The translations under genes were made by a program, and so were the position numbers. A DNA stretch of 64,000 nt from Yersinia aleksiciae (lineage in GTDB: Bacteria > Pseudomonadota > Gammaproteobacteria > Enterobacterales > Enterobacteriaceae): NCBI RefSeq assembly GCF_001047675.1, contig NZ_CP011975.1, positions 124,001 through 188,000 on the forward strand, read 5' to 3'. Shown piece after piece: positions 1-8,602 of this stretch (position 1 is the first letter of the stretch; every line of letters begins with the position of its first letter). Under the pieces are notes generated by a model. The model searched no databases. It had not been told where the DNA came from and saw only the letters and a program-made list of their open reading frames with translations.

Positions 1-60
1 TCCCCACACCAAATACTCACTCAGCGCTGCAATAGCAAACCAAAGAATGACAAAGACCAT
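1..60 (-). CDS. Unknown protein, N-terminal 20 residues only
   Basis: The reverse strand carries an ATG at 60 preceded by a good ribosome binding site (AGGTGG, six bases upstream). The frame stays open to the window edge. The 20 visible residues begin MVFVILWFAIAALSEYLVWG, which is hydrophobic and probably a membrane segment or signal anchor. The rest lies outside the window, so no function can be assigned. It is divergent from the chemoreceptor gene starting at 439. Confidence 0.5.
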   Translation of the reverse strand, partial: MVFVILWFAIAALSEYLVWG

Positions 61-384
61 GATTGACCACCTAAAGTTTTAGTCGTTCGAGCTTAGCACA
101 CTCCTTAAAAACCACTAAATTGAGCCAATAAGGAAGTCGTGAAAATTCAGACACGATAAGAAATTTTAGTATAAATACATCATAAAAATCAGCATCAGGT
201 TAGTCATTCGTTAATTGCCCTACAGAACATTGGAGTCAATCGAACATAAGAACAGAACATAATATTTAGCAAAAACCAAAAAACCAGTTTAATCACCTAA
301 TCACAAACTATAAAAAAACAAAAAATAACAACTTACGCACAAAAAATAAAATACCAAAAAACCAAATTAAGTAGTTTTATTACA
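61..384. other. A-rich intergenic stretch without a gene
   Basis: No convincing coding frame. The stretch is strongly A/T-biased with A-runs, and contains a direct repeat ACCAAAAAACCA at 275-286 and 353-364. This composition is typical of a curved, nucleoid-protein-bound upstream region, but that is inference. It separates the divergent gene at 1-60 from the chemoreceptor. Confidence 0.5.
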
Positions 385-411
385 TCAAGAATTCATTGCA
401 TTGGCCGTTAT
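385..411 (+). promoter_or_regulatory. Candidate sigma-28 (FliA) promoter for the chemoreceptor
   Basis: TCAAGAAT (385-392), 11 bases, then GCCGTTAT (404-411), compared with the consensus TAAAGTTT-N11-GCCGATAA. The -35 matches 5/8 and the -10 matches 6/8, with exact spacing. It lies 28 bases before the start codon. Chemoreceptor genes are usual FliA targets and fliA is in this window. Confidence 0.5.
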
Positions 412-438
412 ACATTACACCTATTTTTAATAAACGTA

Positions 439-2016
439 ATGACCATGAAAAAGTTCTCCGAACTCTCTATTTTGACAAAATTGCTCTCCGGGTTCTCTGT
501 TGTTATTGTAATGATGTTGTTACTTGGCGCAGTAGCACTAGCTCAGTTAAGCAGTAATAACGTAAGACTGGAGGCCTATCGAGACAGCTGGTTACCAGGT
601 GTCCGCTATGCATTGGAAATGCGTGGTGTTTTAGCTGAGTTACGGCTACAACAGGTGCAATACATCGCCTCATCGACAGAAAAAGAACGCGAAGGCCACC
701 GGTTGGAGATTTTACAGGCCGTTGATAATTTCCGCGCAGCACAAAATCGATTTTTAAAGTTACCTGAAGGCTACAATGATTCCGCGCTATTTAAGAGAAT
801 AATGTCAGACTTTGACAATTTCTCTCAGGCAAACAGTATTGTTATAGATGCAGTTAATAATAACCAATTAGATGAAGCTAGTAAGATAAGCGGCGATACC
901 TCCAGAAAATACCGTACACAGTTAATGAAAGACTTAGCTGAATTAGTCGTGCTAGAAGTTCAGGGAGGAGAACAAGCGGCAACCGAAGGTCAGCAAAGCT
1001 TTAATACTGCTAAAAACTTACTACTCGCTTTATTATTGTTCGCGGTTCTCATTTCAGCGCTGCTTGCTATCATGATTGCTCGCAATTTATCCCGTTTATT
1101 AGGCGGAGAACCCGCTTACGCGGTAGCTATTATGGAGCATATCGCAGCTGGCAATTTATCAACTGAAATAAAGCTTCGTCCTGGTGATAAAAATAGCTTA
1201 CTGGCGTCCTTGAACACGATGAACCAGCAGCTGAAAAGCACGATTAATGAGATCATGCACGGTAGCGAGTCAATTTCTGTTGCATCAAATCAAATTGCAC
1301 AAGGCAATACTGATTTATCACAACGCACGGAAGAACAAGCATCTTCACTTATCCAAACCTCAGCTAATATGCAGGAATTAACCCAAACCGTCCGGCAAAA
1401 TGCCGATAATGCGCGGCAAGCAAGCGAATTGGCTGTCAATACCGCAGCCACAGCAACCGAAGGTGGAATTATTGTTGATGAAATGCTGCTTCGCATGCAG
1501 GAAATATCAAACAGCTCGAAGAAAATTGTCGATATTATTGCTGTGATTGAGGGGATTGCTTTCCAAACCAATATATTAGCATTAAATGCTGCCGTTGAAG
1601 CAGCCAGAGCTGGCACTGAAGGTAAGGGGTTCGCCGTTGTTGCAAGTGAAGTGCGAACATTAGCCCAAAAAAGTGCAAATGCGGCGAAAGAAATTAAGTT
1701 ACTCATTGTCGGTACAGTTGAAAAAATTAATGCCGGTTCAGAACGTGCTGACCATGCCAGTCAAGCAATGGGCGAGATTGTTGATTCAGTGGGTAAAGTT
1801 GCGCATATTGTCGGCGAAATATCCACTGCGTCACAAGAGCAACATATTGGTATTCAAGAAATCGGTATAGCGGTAGAAAAAATGGACCAAGTGACGCAAC
1901 AGAATGCGGCATTGGTTGAGCAGGCCGCAGCCGCGGCGCAATCATTAACTGAGCAAGGTGCTGAATTACGTCAGGTTATCCGCTTCTTTCAGATTAATGG
2001 CTCCGCTGTAAGCTAG
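439..2016 (+). CDS. Methyl-accepting chemotaxis protein
   Basis: A transmembrane chemoreceptor of 525 residues that senses a periplasmic ligand and controls CheA through CheW. TM1 is about residues 12-36, followed by a periplasmic four-helix-type domain, TM2 at about 192-213, a HAMP segment, and a long cytoplasmic coiled coil. The highly conserved hairpin tip ([18 protein letters not shown]) lies near residues 375-395. The C-terminus ends in INGSAVS and lacks the NWETF-type pentapeptide that tethers CheR/CheB in Tar and Tsr, so adaptation may depend on other receptors. The ligand cannot be told from sequence. A second in-frame ATG at 445 is possible as start. It is a single gene with a candidate FliA promoter upstream and a hairpin terminator downstream. 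Confidence 0.93.
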   Translation: MTMKKFSELSILTKLLSGFSVVIVMMLLLGAVALAQLSSNNVRLEAYRDSWLPGVRYALEMRGVLAELRLQQVQYIASSTEKEREGHRLEILQAVDNFRAAQNRFLKLPEGYNDSALFKRIMSDFDNFSQANSIVIDAVNNNQLDEASKISGDTSRKYRTQLMKDLAELVVLEVQGGEQAATEGQQSFNTAKNLLLALLLFAVLISALLAIMIARNLSRLLGGEPAYAVAIMEHIAAGNLSTEIKLRPGDKNSLLASLNTMNQQLKSTINEIMHGSESISVASNQIAQGNTDLSQRTEEQASSLIQTSANMQELTQTVRQNADNARQASELAVNTAATATEGGIIVDEMLLRMQEISNSSKKIVDIIAVIEGIAFQTNILALNAAVEAARAGTEGKGFAVVASEVRTLAQKSANAAKEIKLLIVGTVEKINAGSERADHASQAMGEIVDSVGKVAHIVGEISTASQEQHIGIQEIGIAVEKMDQVTQQNAALVEQAAAAAQSLTEQGAELRQVIRFFQINGSAVS

Positions 2017-2028
2017 GAATATAATGAA

Positions 2029-2067
2029 TAAGAGCTAAGTCCAACGAATGATAGGACTTAGCTCTTA
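2029..2067. terminator. Hairpin between convergent chemoreceptor and amyA
   Basis: Perfect 14-bp stem (2029-2042 with 2054-2067) around an 11-base loop, located between two convergent genes. It probably ends transcription from both sides, although no long U-tract follows on either strand. Confidence 0.7.
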
Positions 2068-2095
2068 ACGCTGATATCAGCACAATCCGTATTAG

Positions 2096-3586
2096 TTATG
2101 ACAAAATATCTTTCAGTACCCACAGACTGACACTCCCGCCATTCACTGGGAATACAGCGTCTCCTGCATCATCAGTAGTGATAATCGCTGGATGATTACC
2201 TAAATAATCGGCAAACTCTTTATTCGGAAAGTCCGCACCAAGTGCGATTGTTTTTTCATTTTCAGCACCATTAGAAAGAATGACCACACAACCGGGATCT
2301 TCCTCCGTGCCTCCACGAACAAAAGCAATACAGTTCTTATCATCAAAATAATCGGTCTGTGCACCATGGGCGAAACGTTGCCTAGCTTGAATTAACTTTT
2401 CTAATTCGGCAACAATCGGCATTTCTATCTGATAGGTACCACCATCATCACCGTTGTCCTCATAATTGGCACCGAAAAGATCAGGATAGAAAATACAGGG
2501 AATGCCTTGTTCACGGATTAAAATCAACGCATAGGCTAAAGGCTTAAACCAAGGTTCAACCGGAGCCTCCAGTGATTGGAGTGGCTGTGTATCATGATTT
2601 GCAACCAAGGTTATGGTATGCATTGGATCAACTGCGATTAACGAGCCATTGAATATTTGCGTCAAATCAAAGTCTTCGCCTTGTTTAGAAGCGTCGTGAA
2701 ATTTGTGATGTAAAGCGACATCAAACAGCATCGCATTACCCTCTACCCGGGCCAAATATTGCTGTAGCTTTTCGATATCAGGCGACCAATATTCTGCAAT
2801 AATCAGCAGATCTCGCCCCGCTTTATTTCGCACATGTTCTATCCACTCTTTAAAAAACCAGGCGGGAATATGTTTTACTGCATCCAAGCGAAAACCACCA
2901 ATTGGCAGCGTCTCAAGTAGCCATTCTCCCCAATACTTTAGCTCGCCCATCACCGCAGGATTACGAAATTCAATATCCGCCCCCATCAGATAATCAAAAT
3001 TACCTAATTCATCATCGACCTCGGTATTCCAACCTTCATCACTATAATCATTTATGATTTTAAAAATGCCTTCTTCTGATGGCTCTTCAATATAATCAAC
3101 CCCGGTAAAACACTGCTTATCCCAGATAAAAGATGAATAAGTTTGATCGCGGCCAGGAAATGTAAAACGGGTATACGCCTGAGTGTCGATAATATCATCA
3201 TCAATTTCCGTCCGATTTTCAGGATTAACTTTGCGAACGCTCACTGGTTCTTTTTCGTCAGCACCCATTTTGTGATTGAGCACCACATCAAAAAGCACTT
3301 TTATATCCATCTCGTTCAATCGATTAATTGCATTCAACAGCCCTTCTTTATCACCATATTTTGTCGCCTGCGTTCCCTTCTGATCAAATTCTCCCAGATC
3401 AAATAAGTCATAGGTGTCATAACCAACAGAATAGCCTCCTGAGGCACCTTTATAGGCAGGAGGAAGCCAAACAAAATTAATCCCAAGATGATTTATATGC
3501 TCCGCTCGTTCAGAGACTTCCTGCCATAGCTTTCCGCCGTCGGGGTAGTACCAATGGAAAAACTGGAAAATCGTGGGATTTTTCAT
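2096..3586 (-). CDS. amyA: Cytoplasmic alpha-amylase
   Basis: Glycoside hydrolase family 13 enzyme that cleaves internal alpha-1,4 bonds of maltodextrin or glycogen-like glucans. It has 496 residues, close to E. coli AmyA (495), and no signal peptide, so it is cytoplasmic. The N-terminus carries the AmyA signature ([12 protein letters not shown], then [17 protein letters not shown]). The catalytic residues are visible: nucleophile Asp235 in GFRLDAVKH, acid/base Glu265 in IIAEYWS, and Asp332 in VANHDTQ. Its own start ATG is at 3586. It stands alone, convergent with the chemoreceptor and divergent from the small cupin gene. The identification is firm from conserved motifs and length. Confidence 0.95.
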   Translation of the reverse strand: MKNPTIFQFFHWYYPDGGKLWQEVSERAEHINHLGINFVWLPPAYKGASGGYSVGYDTYDLFDLGEFDQKGTQATKYGDKEGLLNAINRLNEMDIKVLFDVVLNHKMGADEKEPVSVRKVNPENRTEIDDDIIDTQAYTRFTFPGRDQTYSSFIWDKQCFTGVDYIEEPSEEGIFKIINDYSDEGWNTEVDDELGNFDYLMGADIEFRNPAVMGELKYWGEWLLETLPIGGFRLDAVKHIPAWFFKEWIEHVRNKAGRDLLIIAEYWSPDIEKLQQYLARVEGNAMLFDVALHHKFHDASKQGEDFDLTQIFNGSLIAVDPMHTITLVANHDTQPLQSLEAPVEPWFKPLAYALILIREQGIPCIFYPDLFGANYEDNGDDGGTYQIEMPIVAELEKLIQARQRFAHGAQTDYFDDKNCIAFVRGGTEEDPGCVVILSNGAENEKTIALGADFPNKEFADYLGNHPAIITTDDAGDAVFPVNGGSVSLWVLKDILS

Positions 3587-3732
3587 AGGGTTGACAGCTC
3601 CGTTTTACCTTCTACCTCATAGTATGGCCTACTTTATAAAAGTTGGGCTGGCAATAAGGTAATAGACTGTGAATTCTTTTTGATATTGCGTTAATGTGGA
3701 ATGAGTGCATTTATATTAATAATGAGGCTTAA

Positions 3733-4062
3733 ATGAATATAGTGGACATCCCATTTGGCATCACTGATTGGTCAACAATAGATAAAACCGAACATAAAGG
3801 AGAGCAAGGTGTTGCCTATTGGAGAACGCAACACTTTGGTAGTATAAGAGCACGTATGGTGGAATACAGTGCGGGATACGTGGCAGACCATTGGTGTTCC
3901 AAAGGCCACATTTTGCTGTGCCTTGACGGTGAATTAAGTACTGAACTTGATGATGGTCGGTTTTTCATATTAAAGGCGGGCATGAGTTATCAGGTTGCGG
4001 ATCACGCGGAAGCACACCGCTCATCAACAGTCTCAGGAGCTAAACTTTTTATTGTCGATTGA
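3733..4062 (+). CDS. DHCW-motif-type cupin fold protein
   Basis: A 109-residue single-domain cupin. The segment VADHWCSKGHILLCLDGEL, followed by a glycine-rich turn and LKAGMSYQVADHAEAHRS, fits the two cupin motifs with metal-ligand histidines. It resembles the small enterobacterial family annotated as DHCW-motif cupins, here with the order D-H-W-C. The start has a GAGG ribosome binding site. The substrate or regulatory role is unknown. It is a single gene between amyA (divergent) and a convergent membrane protein gene, followed by a strong hairpin. Confidence 0.75.
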   Translation: MNIVDIPFGITDWSTIDKTEHKGEQGVAYWRTQHFGSIRARMVEYSAGYVADHWCSKGHILLCLDGELSTELDDGRFFILKAGMSYQVADHAEAHRSSTVSGAKLFIVD

Positions 4063-4097
4063 TATCAATCGCTTTAAACACCAACGGCTTTCTTGCA

Positions 4098-4130
4098 TCA
4101 GCTAACAGTCTATCCTGGACTGTTAGCTGA
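4098..4130. terminator. Bidirectional terminator hairpin
   Basis: Perfect 13-bp stem (4098-4110 with 4118-4130) and a 7-base loop, followed on the plus strand by AT-rich sequence ending in ATTTTATT. It lies between convergent genes. Confidence 0.75.
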
Positions 4131-4142
4131 GATAACATTTTA

Positions 4143-4640
4143 TTATCGCCCTTCAGGTAGTGAGTCAACCGGATTATCCGGATATAAAACCCGAATACGA
4201 CGCCTGACGATTTCAACCTGAAATGCCGCCATCACTGCGATCATAATCAGGATTTCACCAAAACCACCTTTTTCAGTTGGCTGATCATAAAGGTATTGTA
4301 ATGTGCCAATAATCCATTTAGACCCAACAAGTAGCAGAAATAAGGTGATAGTCAGTGGTGTCCCTTTGCAAAAAATACGTCCATCAGGTTCACGCCAGAT
4401 CTCGATAAGACGGCCTTGCAACACACCGATAATAATACTAAATAAAACACCACTACCTAAGACTAACCAGGAGGTCGTAGTAGCTGGCATATATGTGCCA
4501 CCCACTACCAGACCGACCATCCCGTAAATCCAGGCCCACTTAAAACGAGCGGGACCTAACGACACCTCGTGACTGACCGACTGACGGTACAATGCAAAAA
4601 GTGTTAGCACCAGAATAATCAGTATTTGTACGGGAGTCAT
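4143..4640 (-). CDS. Small integral membrane protein of unknown function
   Basis: 165 residues with about four hydrophobic segments: the N-terminal MTPVQILIILVLTLFAL helix, a segment near IYGMVGLVVGG, one near WLVLGSGVLFSIIIGV, and ones near ITLFLLLVGSKWIIG and ILIMIAVMAAFQ. The C-terminus is basic and cytoplasm-like (RRRIRVLYPDN). The start at 4640 is chosen because an excellent AAGGAG site sits 7 bases upstream. A further ATG at 4664 would add eight residues but lacks such a site. The protein loosely recalls the CcdC/DUF1453 type, but I do not recognise the family with confidence. It is a single gene. Confidence 0.7.
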   Translation of the reverse strand: MTPVQILIILVLTLFALYRQSVSHEVSLGPARFKWAWIYGMVGLVVGGTYMPATTTSWLVLGSGVLFSIIIGVLQGRLIEIWREPDGRIFCKGTPLTITLFLLLVGSKWIIGTLQYLYDQPTEKGGFGEILIMIAVMAAFQVEIVRRRIRVLYPDNPVDSLPEGR

Positions 4641-5033
4641 CGCTATCTCCTTCAAGAGAAGCATCTAGTCAGGGATAAAGCATCTCAATCTATGATAATG
4701 ACCAACTGCACTAGCAGTACATGCATGCTCTATCAGTCTTTGGAAAAATCAGAACGATTAACAATAACTCGCCAATCGTACTGTAGAAAGTTTAGCCCAC
4801 TTTCCGACAAATAACATAATTGCGATAATATTAATCTCATTCGCATTCGCGTTAATTAGTTGGAACTATCAGATATTAACTATCGAGGCTCAGTCAACTA
4901 ATCTCCACTATCAAATGATGCGGAAGTAATAATATTCAACACTCTCGCCCGTCTATTTAATCTCCTCATGTTAATGCTAGACTACCAGTACTTTTTATTG
5001 GGCAATAATAGGTCCATTTAACGAGGTAAATAG
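4641..5033. other. Intergenic region without a recognisable gene
   Basis: 393 bases between divergent genes. I see no credible ORF. One 8-bp inverted repeat, ATTAGTTG at 4855-4862 and CAACTAAT at 4895-4902, is the only structure noted. Promoters for both flanking genes must lie here but none stands out. Confidence 0.5.
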
Positions 5034-5768
5034 ATGACTCAAAATATTTATGATGATCAGGCTTTTTTTTCAGCCTATGCCAAGCTTAGCCGCTCAGTCG
5101 ATGGTTTGGATGGTGCAGCCGAGTGGCCAGCAATCCGCAAAATCCTACCACCACTGTCTGGGCGTAAAGTTGTGGATCTCGGCTGTGGTTATGGTTGGTT
5201 TTGCCGCTATGTATACTCACAAGGTGCCACAGATATTGTAGGGCTAGATCTCTCTGAAAGGATGTTAAATCGCGCTAGAGAATTGACGACTGACGAAAAT
5301 ATTATTTATCGTCAGGAAGATTTGGAAAATTTGCATCTGCCACAACAGATGTACCATTTAGCTTATAGTTCACTGGCATTACACTACATAAAAGCGCTAC
5401 CCAGCCTATTGGCTACAGTTTATAACGCATTACTGCCTGGCGGCAGTTTCGTTTTTTCCGCAGAACATCCTATTTATACTGCACCTAAACAGCCGGGTTG
5501 GTTAATTGCTGATAACGGGCAAAAATCATGGCCAGTCAATAGCTATCAGGCTGAAGGAGATCGGGTCACAAACTGGTTAGCTGACAGCGTCATCAAACAA
5601 CATCGCACATTAGGTACTTATATTAATCTTTTGGTCAAACAAGGGTTTATTATCACACATTTAGAAGAGTGGGGGCCAACAGCACAACAAATTGCCGACA
5701 ACCCTGCGTTGGATGAAGAGAAAGAGCGCCCAATGTTATTCTTGCTATCCGCTAAAAAACCCGAATAA
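5034..5768 (+). CDS. Class I SAM-dependent methyltransferase
   Basis: 244-residue soluble enzyme. The SAM-binding motif I is clear (VVDLGCGYGWFCRY, residues about 46-59), followed by GLDLSERML (motif II acidic residue) and a YHLAYSSLALHY motif IV region. This is a Methyltransf_11-type fold. The substrate cannot be deduced. Motifs such as LLPGGSFVFSAEHP agree with small-molecule methylases. A GAGG ribosome binding site precedes the ATG. It is a single gene with no operon partner. Confidence 0.88.
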   Translation: MTQNIYDDQAFFSAYAKLSRSVDGLDGAAEWPAIRKILPPLSGRKVVDLGCGYGWFCRYVYSQGATDIVGLDLSERMLNRARELTTDENIIYRQEDLENLHLPQQMYHLAYSSLALHYIKALPSLLATVYNALLPGGSFVFSAEHPIYTAPKQPGWLIADNGQKSWPVNSYQAEGDRVTNWLADSVIKQHRTLGTYINLLVKQGFIITHLEEWGPTAQQIADNPALDEEKERPMLFLLSAKKPE

Positions 5769-5817
5769 AAGTCAGTTTCGCCTTTAGTCTATATTTCTGA
5801 ATTAAGCATTAACGATC

Positions 5818-5834
5818 GGGGAGGTTAACTCCCC
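5818..5834. terminator. Weak hairpin after the methyltransferase gene
   Basis: GGGGAG (5818-5823) pairs with CTCCCC (5829-5834) around a 5-base loop. No U-tract follows, so its role as a terminator is uncertain. Confidence 0.3.
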
Positions 5835-6001
5835 AGATTCACTTCCCTCAAGATTATCCCGTCAATGCGCTCCTAAATGGTGCCCCTGCCCCTATTAAGG
5901 GCATTACTTTATTAATGAAAATTAAAAAACACTATTTTTCAATAGATTAGATATGGCGCAGATATTGCTTAGTTAAGACTAATGACGACAAGGGGGTAAA
6001 T

Positions 6002-6085
6002 ATGAGAACAATGTCTGCATACTACTTACAATATACTGTGTTTCTGTTGATGGTTGCGGGGCTCATTCATTTCGCTTTTCAATAG
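6002..6085 (+). CDS. Small hydrophobic protein, 27 residues
   Basis: Short ORF reading MRTMSAYYLQYTVFLLMVAG followed by LIHFAFQ: one predicted transmembrane helix with a short polar N-terminus. It is supported by a strong ribosome binding site (AAGGGGGT, 4 bases before the ATG) and by a textbook rho-independent terminator starting 12 bases after the stop codon, which together define a compact transcription unit. It resembles the class of tiny enterobacterial membrane proteins, but I do not recognise a named family. Function unknown. Confidence 0.6.
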   Translation: MRTMSAYYLQYTVFLLMVAGLIHFAFQ

Positions 6086-6096
6086 CAAACCATCAT

Positions 6097-6126
6097 AATG
6101 AAGGCCCTCCGAAGCGGGCCTTCATT
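6097..6126 (+). terminator. Rho-independent terminator of the small ORF
   Basis: Perfect 11-bp stem AATGAAGGCCC (6097-6107) with GGGCCTTCATT (6116-6126), 8-base loop, followed by CTTTG. It lies directly after the 27-residue ORF. Confidence 0.85.
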
Positions 6127-6363
6127 CTTTGATTATTCATCTACTTGCTAATTTCTCGGCTTCTTTTTTTATGATTAAAAAATTTCACCAAGTCCGATAG
6201 CAATTAATACACCTACAATATAACCAGAAATACACCTTGTATAAGGTATGTGAAATATAAAATTAACTTCTTATAAACCAAAAATCATATTTAGAATATT
6301 ACATATAAATCTTACGGTTGTAAAAAAAGTGTACAAATTGGAAAGTAGTAGATCTAAAGGAAA
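6127..6363. other. AT-rich gap before the integrase remnant
   Basis: Very AT-rich with no start-to-stop coding frame that I can support. A minus-strand stretch around 6187-6260 reads as a short hydrophobic peptide (GYIVGVLIAIGLGEIF then stop) but has no start codon. This is probably decayed sequence from a former integrated element. Confidence 0.45.
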
Positions 6364-6582
6364 ATGAGGGTTGACGGAAATAAAGCTTCGAATCCTGGCT
6401 TAAAAAGAGCCGGAATAGAAGATTTCCGATTTCATGATTTAAGACATACATGGGCAAGTTGGTTAGTTCAATCCGGAGTTCCTATTTCTTCATTACAAGA
6501 AATGGGTGGATGGGAATCAATTGAAATGGTTAAAAGATATGCGCATCTTTCACCAAATTATTTAAATGAACATGCCAGATAA
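6364..6582 (+). pseudogene. Tyrosine recombinase (phage integrase) C-terminal fragment
   Basis: 72 codons matching only the end of a phage-type integrase: box [13 protein letters not shown] with its catalytic Arg, the GGW motif, and the nucleophilic Tyr in [11 protein letters not shown]. Full-length relatives have about 300-400 residues, so the N-terminal arm and most of the catalytic domain are missing. A stop codon lies in frame three codons upstream of the ATG. It ends 88 bases from the 3' end of the tRNA-Lys gene, the usual place for an integrase of an element inserted in a tRNA. No cargo remains. It is a scar and not a working recombinase. Confidence 0.8.
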
Positions 6583-6670
6583 ATAGACGAAATATTTAAT
6601 GATTGTGTCCCAAATATGTCCCATAGAATAGATTTGAAATTAGAGGCTAATACTAAGTGATTGATTCTGT

Positions 6671-6746
<76 letters not shown>

Positions 6747-7024
6747 AACGGCGATAATTATTCTCCTGTTAGCCTTACCTGTCAAACACTTCATCGGATT
6801 TTTCTCTTTATGCTGCGTTATTTCCGCCATTGCAGATTAATTATTCATCTGATACTTACGATTATTGTTAGTTATGTAAGTTCATGTTGTAATTCCACGC
6901 GCTGTGATGAACTTAACAAAATTCAGTGTATGAAATATAAACACTGGAAAACGAGGCGTATTGTGTAATTATTGTTGCGAGAATATTAAATAATTCACAA
7001 ATCATGATGTAAATATAGAAAAAT
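6747..7024. other. Upstream region of tRNA-Lys and cycA
   Basis: About 280 AT-rich bases without a gene. It should hold the tRNA promoter (minus strand) and the cycA promoter (plus strand). I could not place a convincing -35/-10 pair for either. Confidence 0.4.
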
Positions 7025-7055
7025 CAGACAGACAGACAGACAGACAGACAGACAG
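7025..7055 (+). repeat. Tetranucleotide microsatellite (CAGA)7 plus CAG
   Basis: Seven perfect CAGA units and a partial eighth, ending 56 bases before the cycA start codon. It is not coding. Pure tetranucleotide tracts of this length vary by slipped-strand mispairing, so copy number may differ between strains and alter spacing in the cycA leader or promoter. That effect is inference. Confidence 0.95.
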
Positions 7056-7111
7056 GTTAAGACAAAGAGCCAACATAGAGCTCAACAACTTCACAAATAC
7101 AGGAAGAGGGA

Positions 7112-8542
7112 ATGGGAAAGATGGTAGACCAATCCAAGATAGTGGCAGAGCCTTTGCCGGAACCTGAAGAGCACCTCCAAAGGAATCTCTCCAACCGCCA
7201 TATCCAACTGATTGCTATTGGCGGTGCCATAGGCACTGGGTTGTTTATGGGATCGGGTAAAACCATCAGCCTTGCCGGGCCGTCGATCATTTTCGTTTAT
7301 ATGATTATCGGTTTTATGCTGTTTTTCGTGATGCGAGCAATGGGCGAACTGCTGCTATCGAATCTGAAATATAAGTCATTCAGTGATTTTGCCGCTGACC
7401 TGCTTGGCCCTTGGGCCGGGTTTTTCACTGGCTGGACTTACTGGTTTTGTTGGGTCATCACCGGCATCGCCGATGTGGTTGCCATTACCGCTTATGCACA
7501 ATTCTGGTTCCCTGGATTCTCCCAGTGGGTCGCCTCATTGTTAGTGGTTTTACTGCTGCTATCACTGAATTTAGCGACGGTAAAGATGTTCGGTGAGATG
7601 GAGTTCTGGTTCGCCATGATTAAGATCGTGGCCATCGTAGCACTGATTTTTGCCGGGCTGACCATGGTGTTGATGAGCTATCAGTCTCCTTCAGGCACTA
7701 CCGCGTCATTTACCCATTTATGGAATGATGGTGGGATGTTCCCGAAAGGTATCAGCGGCTTCTTTGCTGGATTCCAGATTGCTGTTTTTGCCTTTGTGGG
7801 GATTGAGTTAGTCGGGACCACTGCCGCTGAAACCAAAGATCCAGAAGTGGTATTGCCTCGCGCCATCAACTCCATTCCTATCCGCATCATTATGTTTTAT
7901 GTTTTCTCATTGATTATGATTATGTCGGTAACCCCATGGAGCTCCGTGGTGGCGGATAAAAGCCCGTTTGTTGAACTATTCGTGTTGGTCGGGTTACCCG
8001 CCGCCGCGAGTGTGATCAACTTTGTGGTCTTGACCTCGGCAGCATCCTCAGCCAACAGCGGTGTGTTCTCCACCAGCCGTATGTTGTTCGGCTTGGCAAA
8101 AGAGGGCGATGCACCCAAGCAATTTGGTAAGTTGTCACGCCGCTCCGTTCCGGCTTCTGGCCTGACATTCTCTTGCATTTGCCTGCTGGGCGGTGTGGTG
8201 TTGATCTATCTGATCCCGAATGTCATGACCGTATTCACGCTGGTCACCACGGTTTCAGCGATTCTGTTTATGTTCGTTTGGACCATTATCCTTTGCTCCT
8301 ATCTGGTCTATCGCAAAAGACGTCCAGCGCTACATAAAAAGTCGATCTACAAAATGCCAGCCGGTATTTTCATGTCCTGGGTCTGCATGGCCTTCTTCGC
8401 TTTCGTCTTGGTGCTGTTAACCTTGGAAAGTGATACTCGCCAGGCACTGATAGTCACACCGCTGTGGTTTGTGATTTTGACCATCGGCTACCTCATCTTG
8501 AAGAGACGTAAAACTCACTTGTTCGACAGTAATAATCGCTAA
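7112..8542 (+). CDS. cycA: D-serine/D-alanine/glycine:H+ symporter
   Basis: Inner-membrane amino acid transporter of the APC superfamily, 476 residues with about 12 hydrophobic helices. Long stretches are as in E. coli CycA, for example HIQLIAIGGAIGTGLFMGSG at the first helix, GFQIAVFAFVGIELVGTTAAE, and FSTSRMLFGLA. The family imports glycine, D-alanine, D-serine and the analogue D-cycloserine. Two starts are close, ATG 7112 and ATG 7121. The first has the better-placed GGAAGAGGGA site, while the second matches the E. coli N-terminus (MVDQ). The gene is a single unit, with a CAGA repeat in its leader and a terminator shared with rutR. Confidence 0.95.
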   Translation: MGKMVDQSKIVAEPLPEPEEHLQRNLSNRHIQLIAIGGAIGTGLFMGSGKTISLAGPSIIFVYMIIGFMLFFVMRAMGELLLSNLKYKSFSDFAADLLGPWAGFFTGWTYWFCWVITGIADVVAITAYAQFWFPGFSQWVASLLVVLLLLSLNLATVKMFGEMEFWFAMIKIVAIVALIFAGLTMVLMSYQSPSGTTASFTHLWNDGGMFPKGISGFFAGFQIAVFAFVGIELVGTTAAETKDPEVVLPRAINSIPIRIIMFYVFSLIMIMSVTPWSSVVADKSPFVELFVLVGLPAAASVINFVVLTSAASSANSGVFSTSRMLFGLAKEGDAPKQFGKLSRRSVPASGLTFSCICLLGGVVLIYLIPNVMTVFTLVTTVSAILFMFVWTIILCSYLVYRKRRPALHKKSIYKMPAGIFMSWVCMAFFAFVLVLLTLESDTRQALIVTPLWFVILTIGYLILKRRKTHLFDSNNR

Positions 8543-8548
8543 GTTATC

Positions 8549-8573
8549 TGGCGTCAGGGCTTCTCTGACGCCA
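8549..8573. terminator. Terminator between cycA and rutR
   Basis: Perfect 9-bp stem TGGCGTCAG (8549-8557) with CTGACGCCA (8565-8573), followed by a pyrimidine-rich stretch containing CTTTCC. It lies between convergent genes. Confidence 0.75.
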
Positions 8574-8602
8574 CTTTCCCCTGCCCTTTTCAGCTATTTT
8601 CC

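Noticed and set aside
1290-1706. 138-codon ORF antisense to the chemoreceptor
   Set aside because: Lies entirely inside the well-supported signalling domain on the other strand; no ribosome site or domain.
6180-6280. Minus-strand hydrophobic frame ending GYIVGVLIAIGLGEIF
   Set aside because: The frame is bounded by a stop codon upstream and has no start codon in between. It is likely to be chance or decayed sequence in the integrase scar.
6903-6918. CRP-like site TGTGA-N6-TAACA upstream of cycA
   Set aside because: It has one mismatch, is almost 200 bases from the gene, and no promoter could be placed near it.
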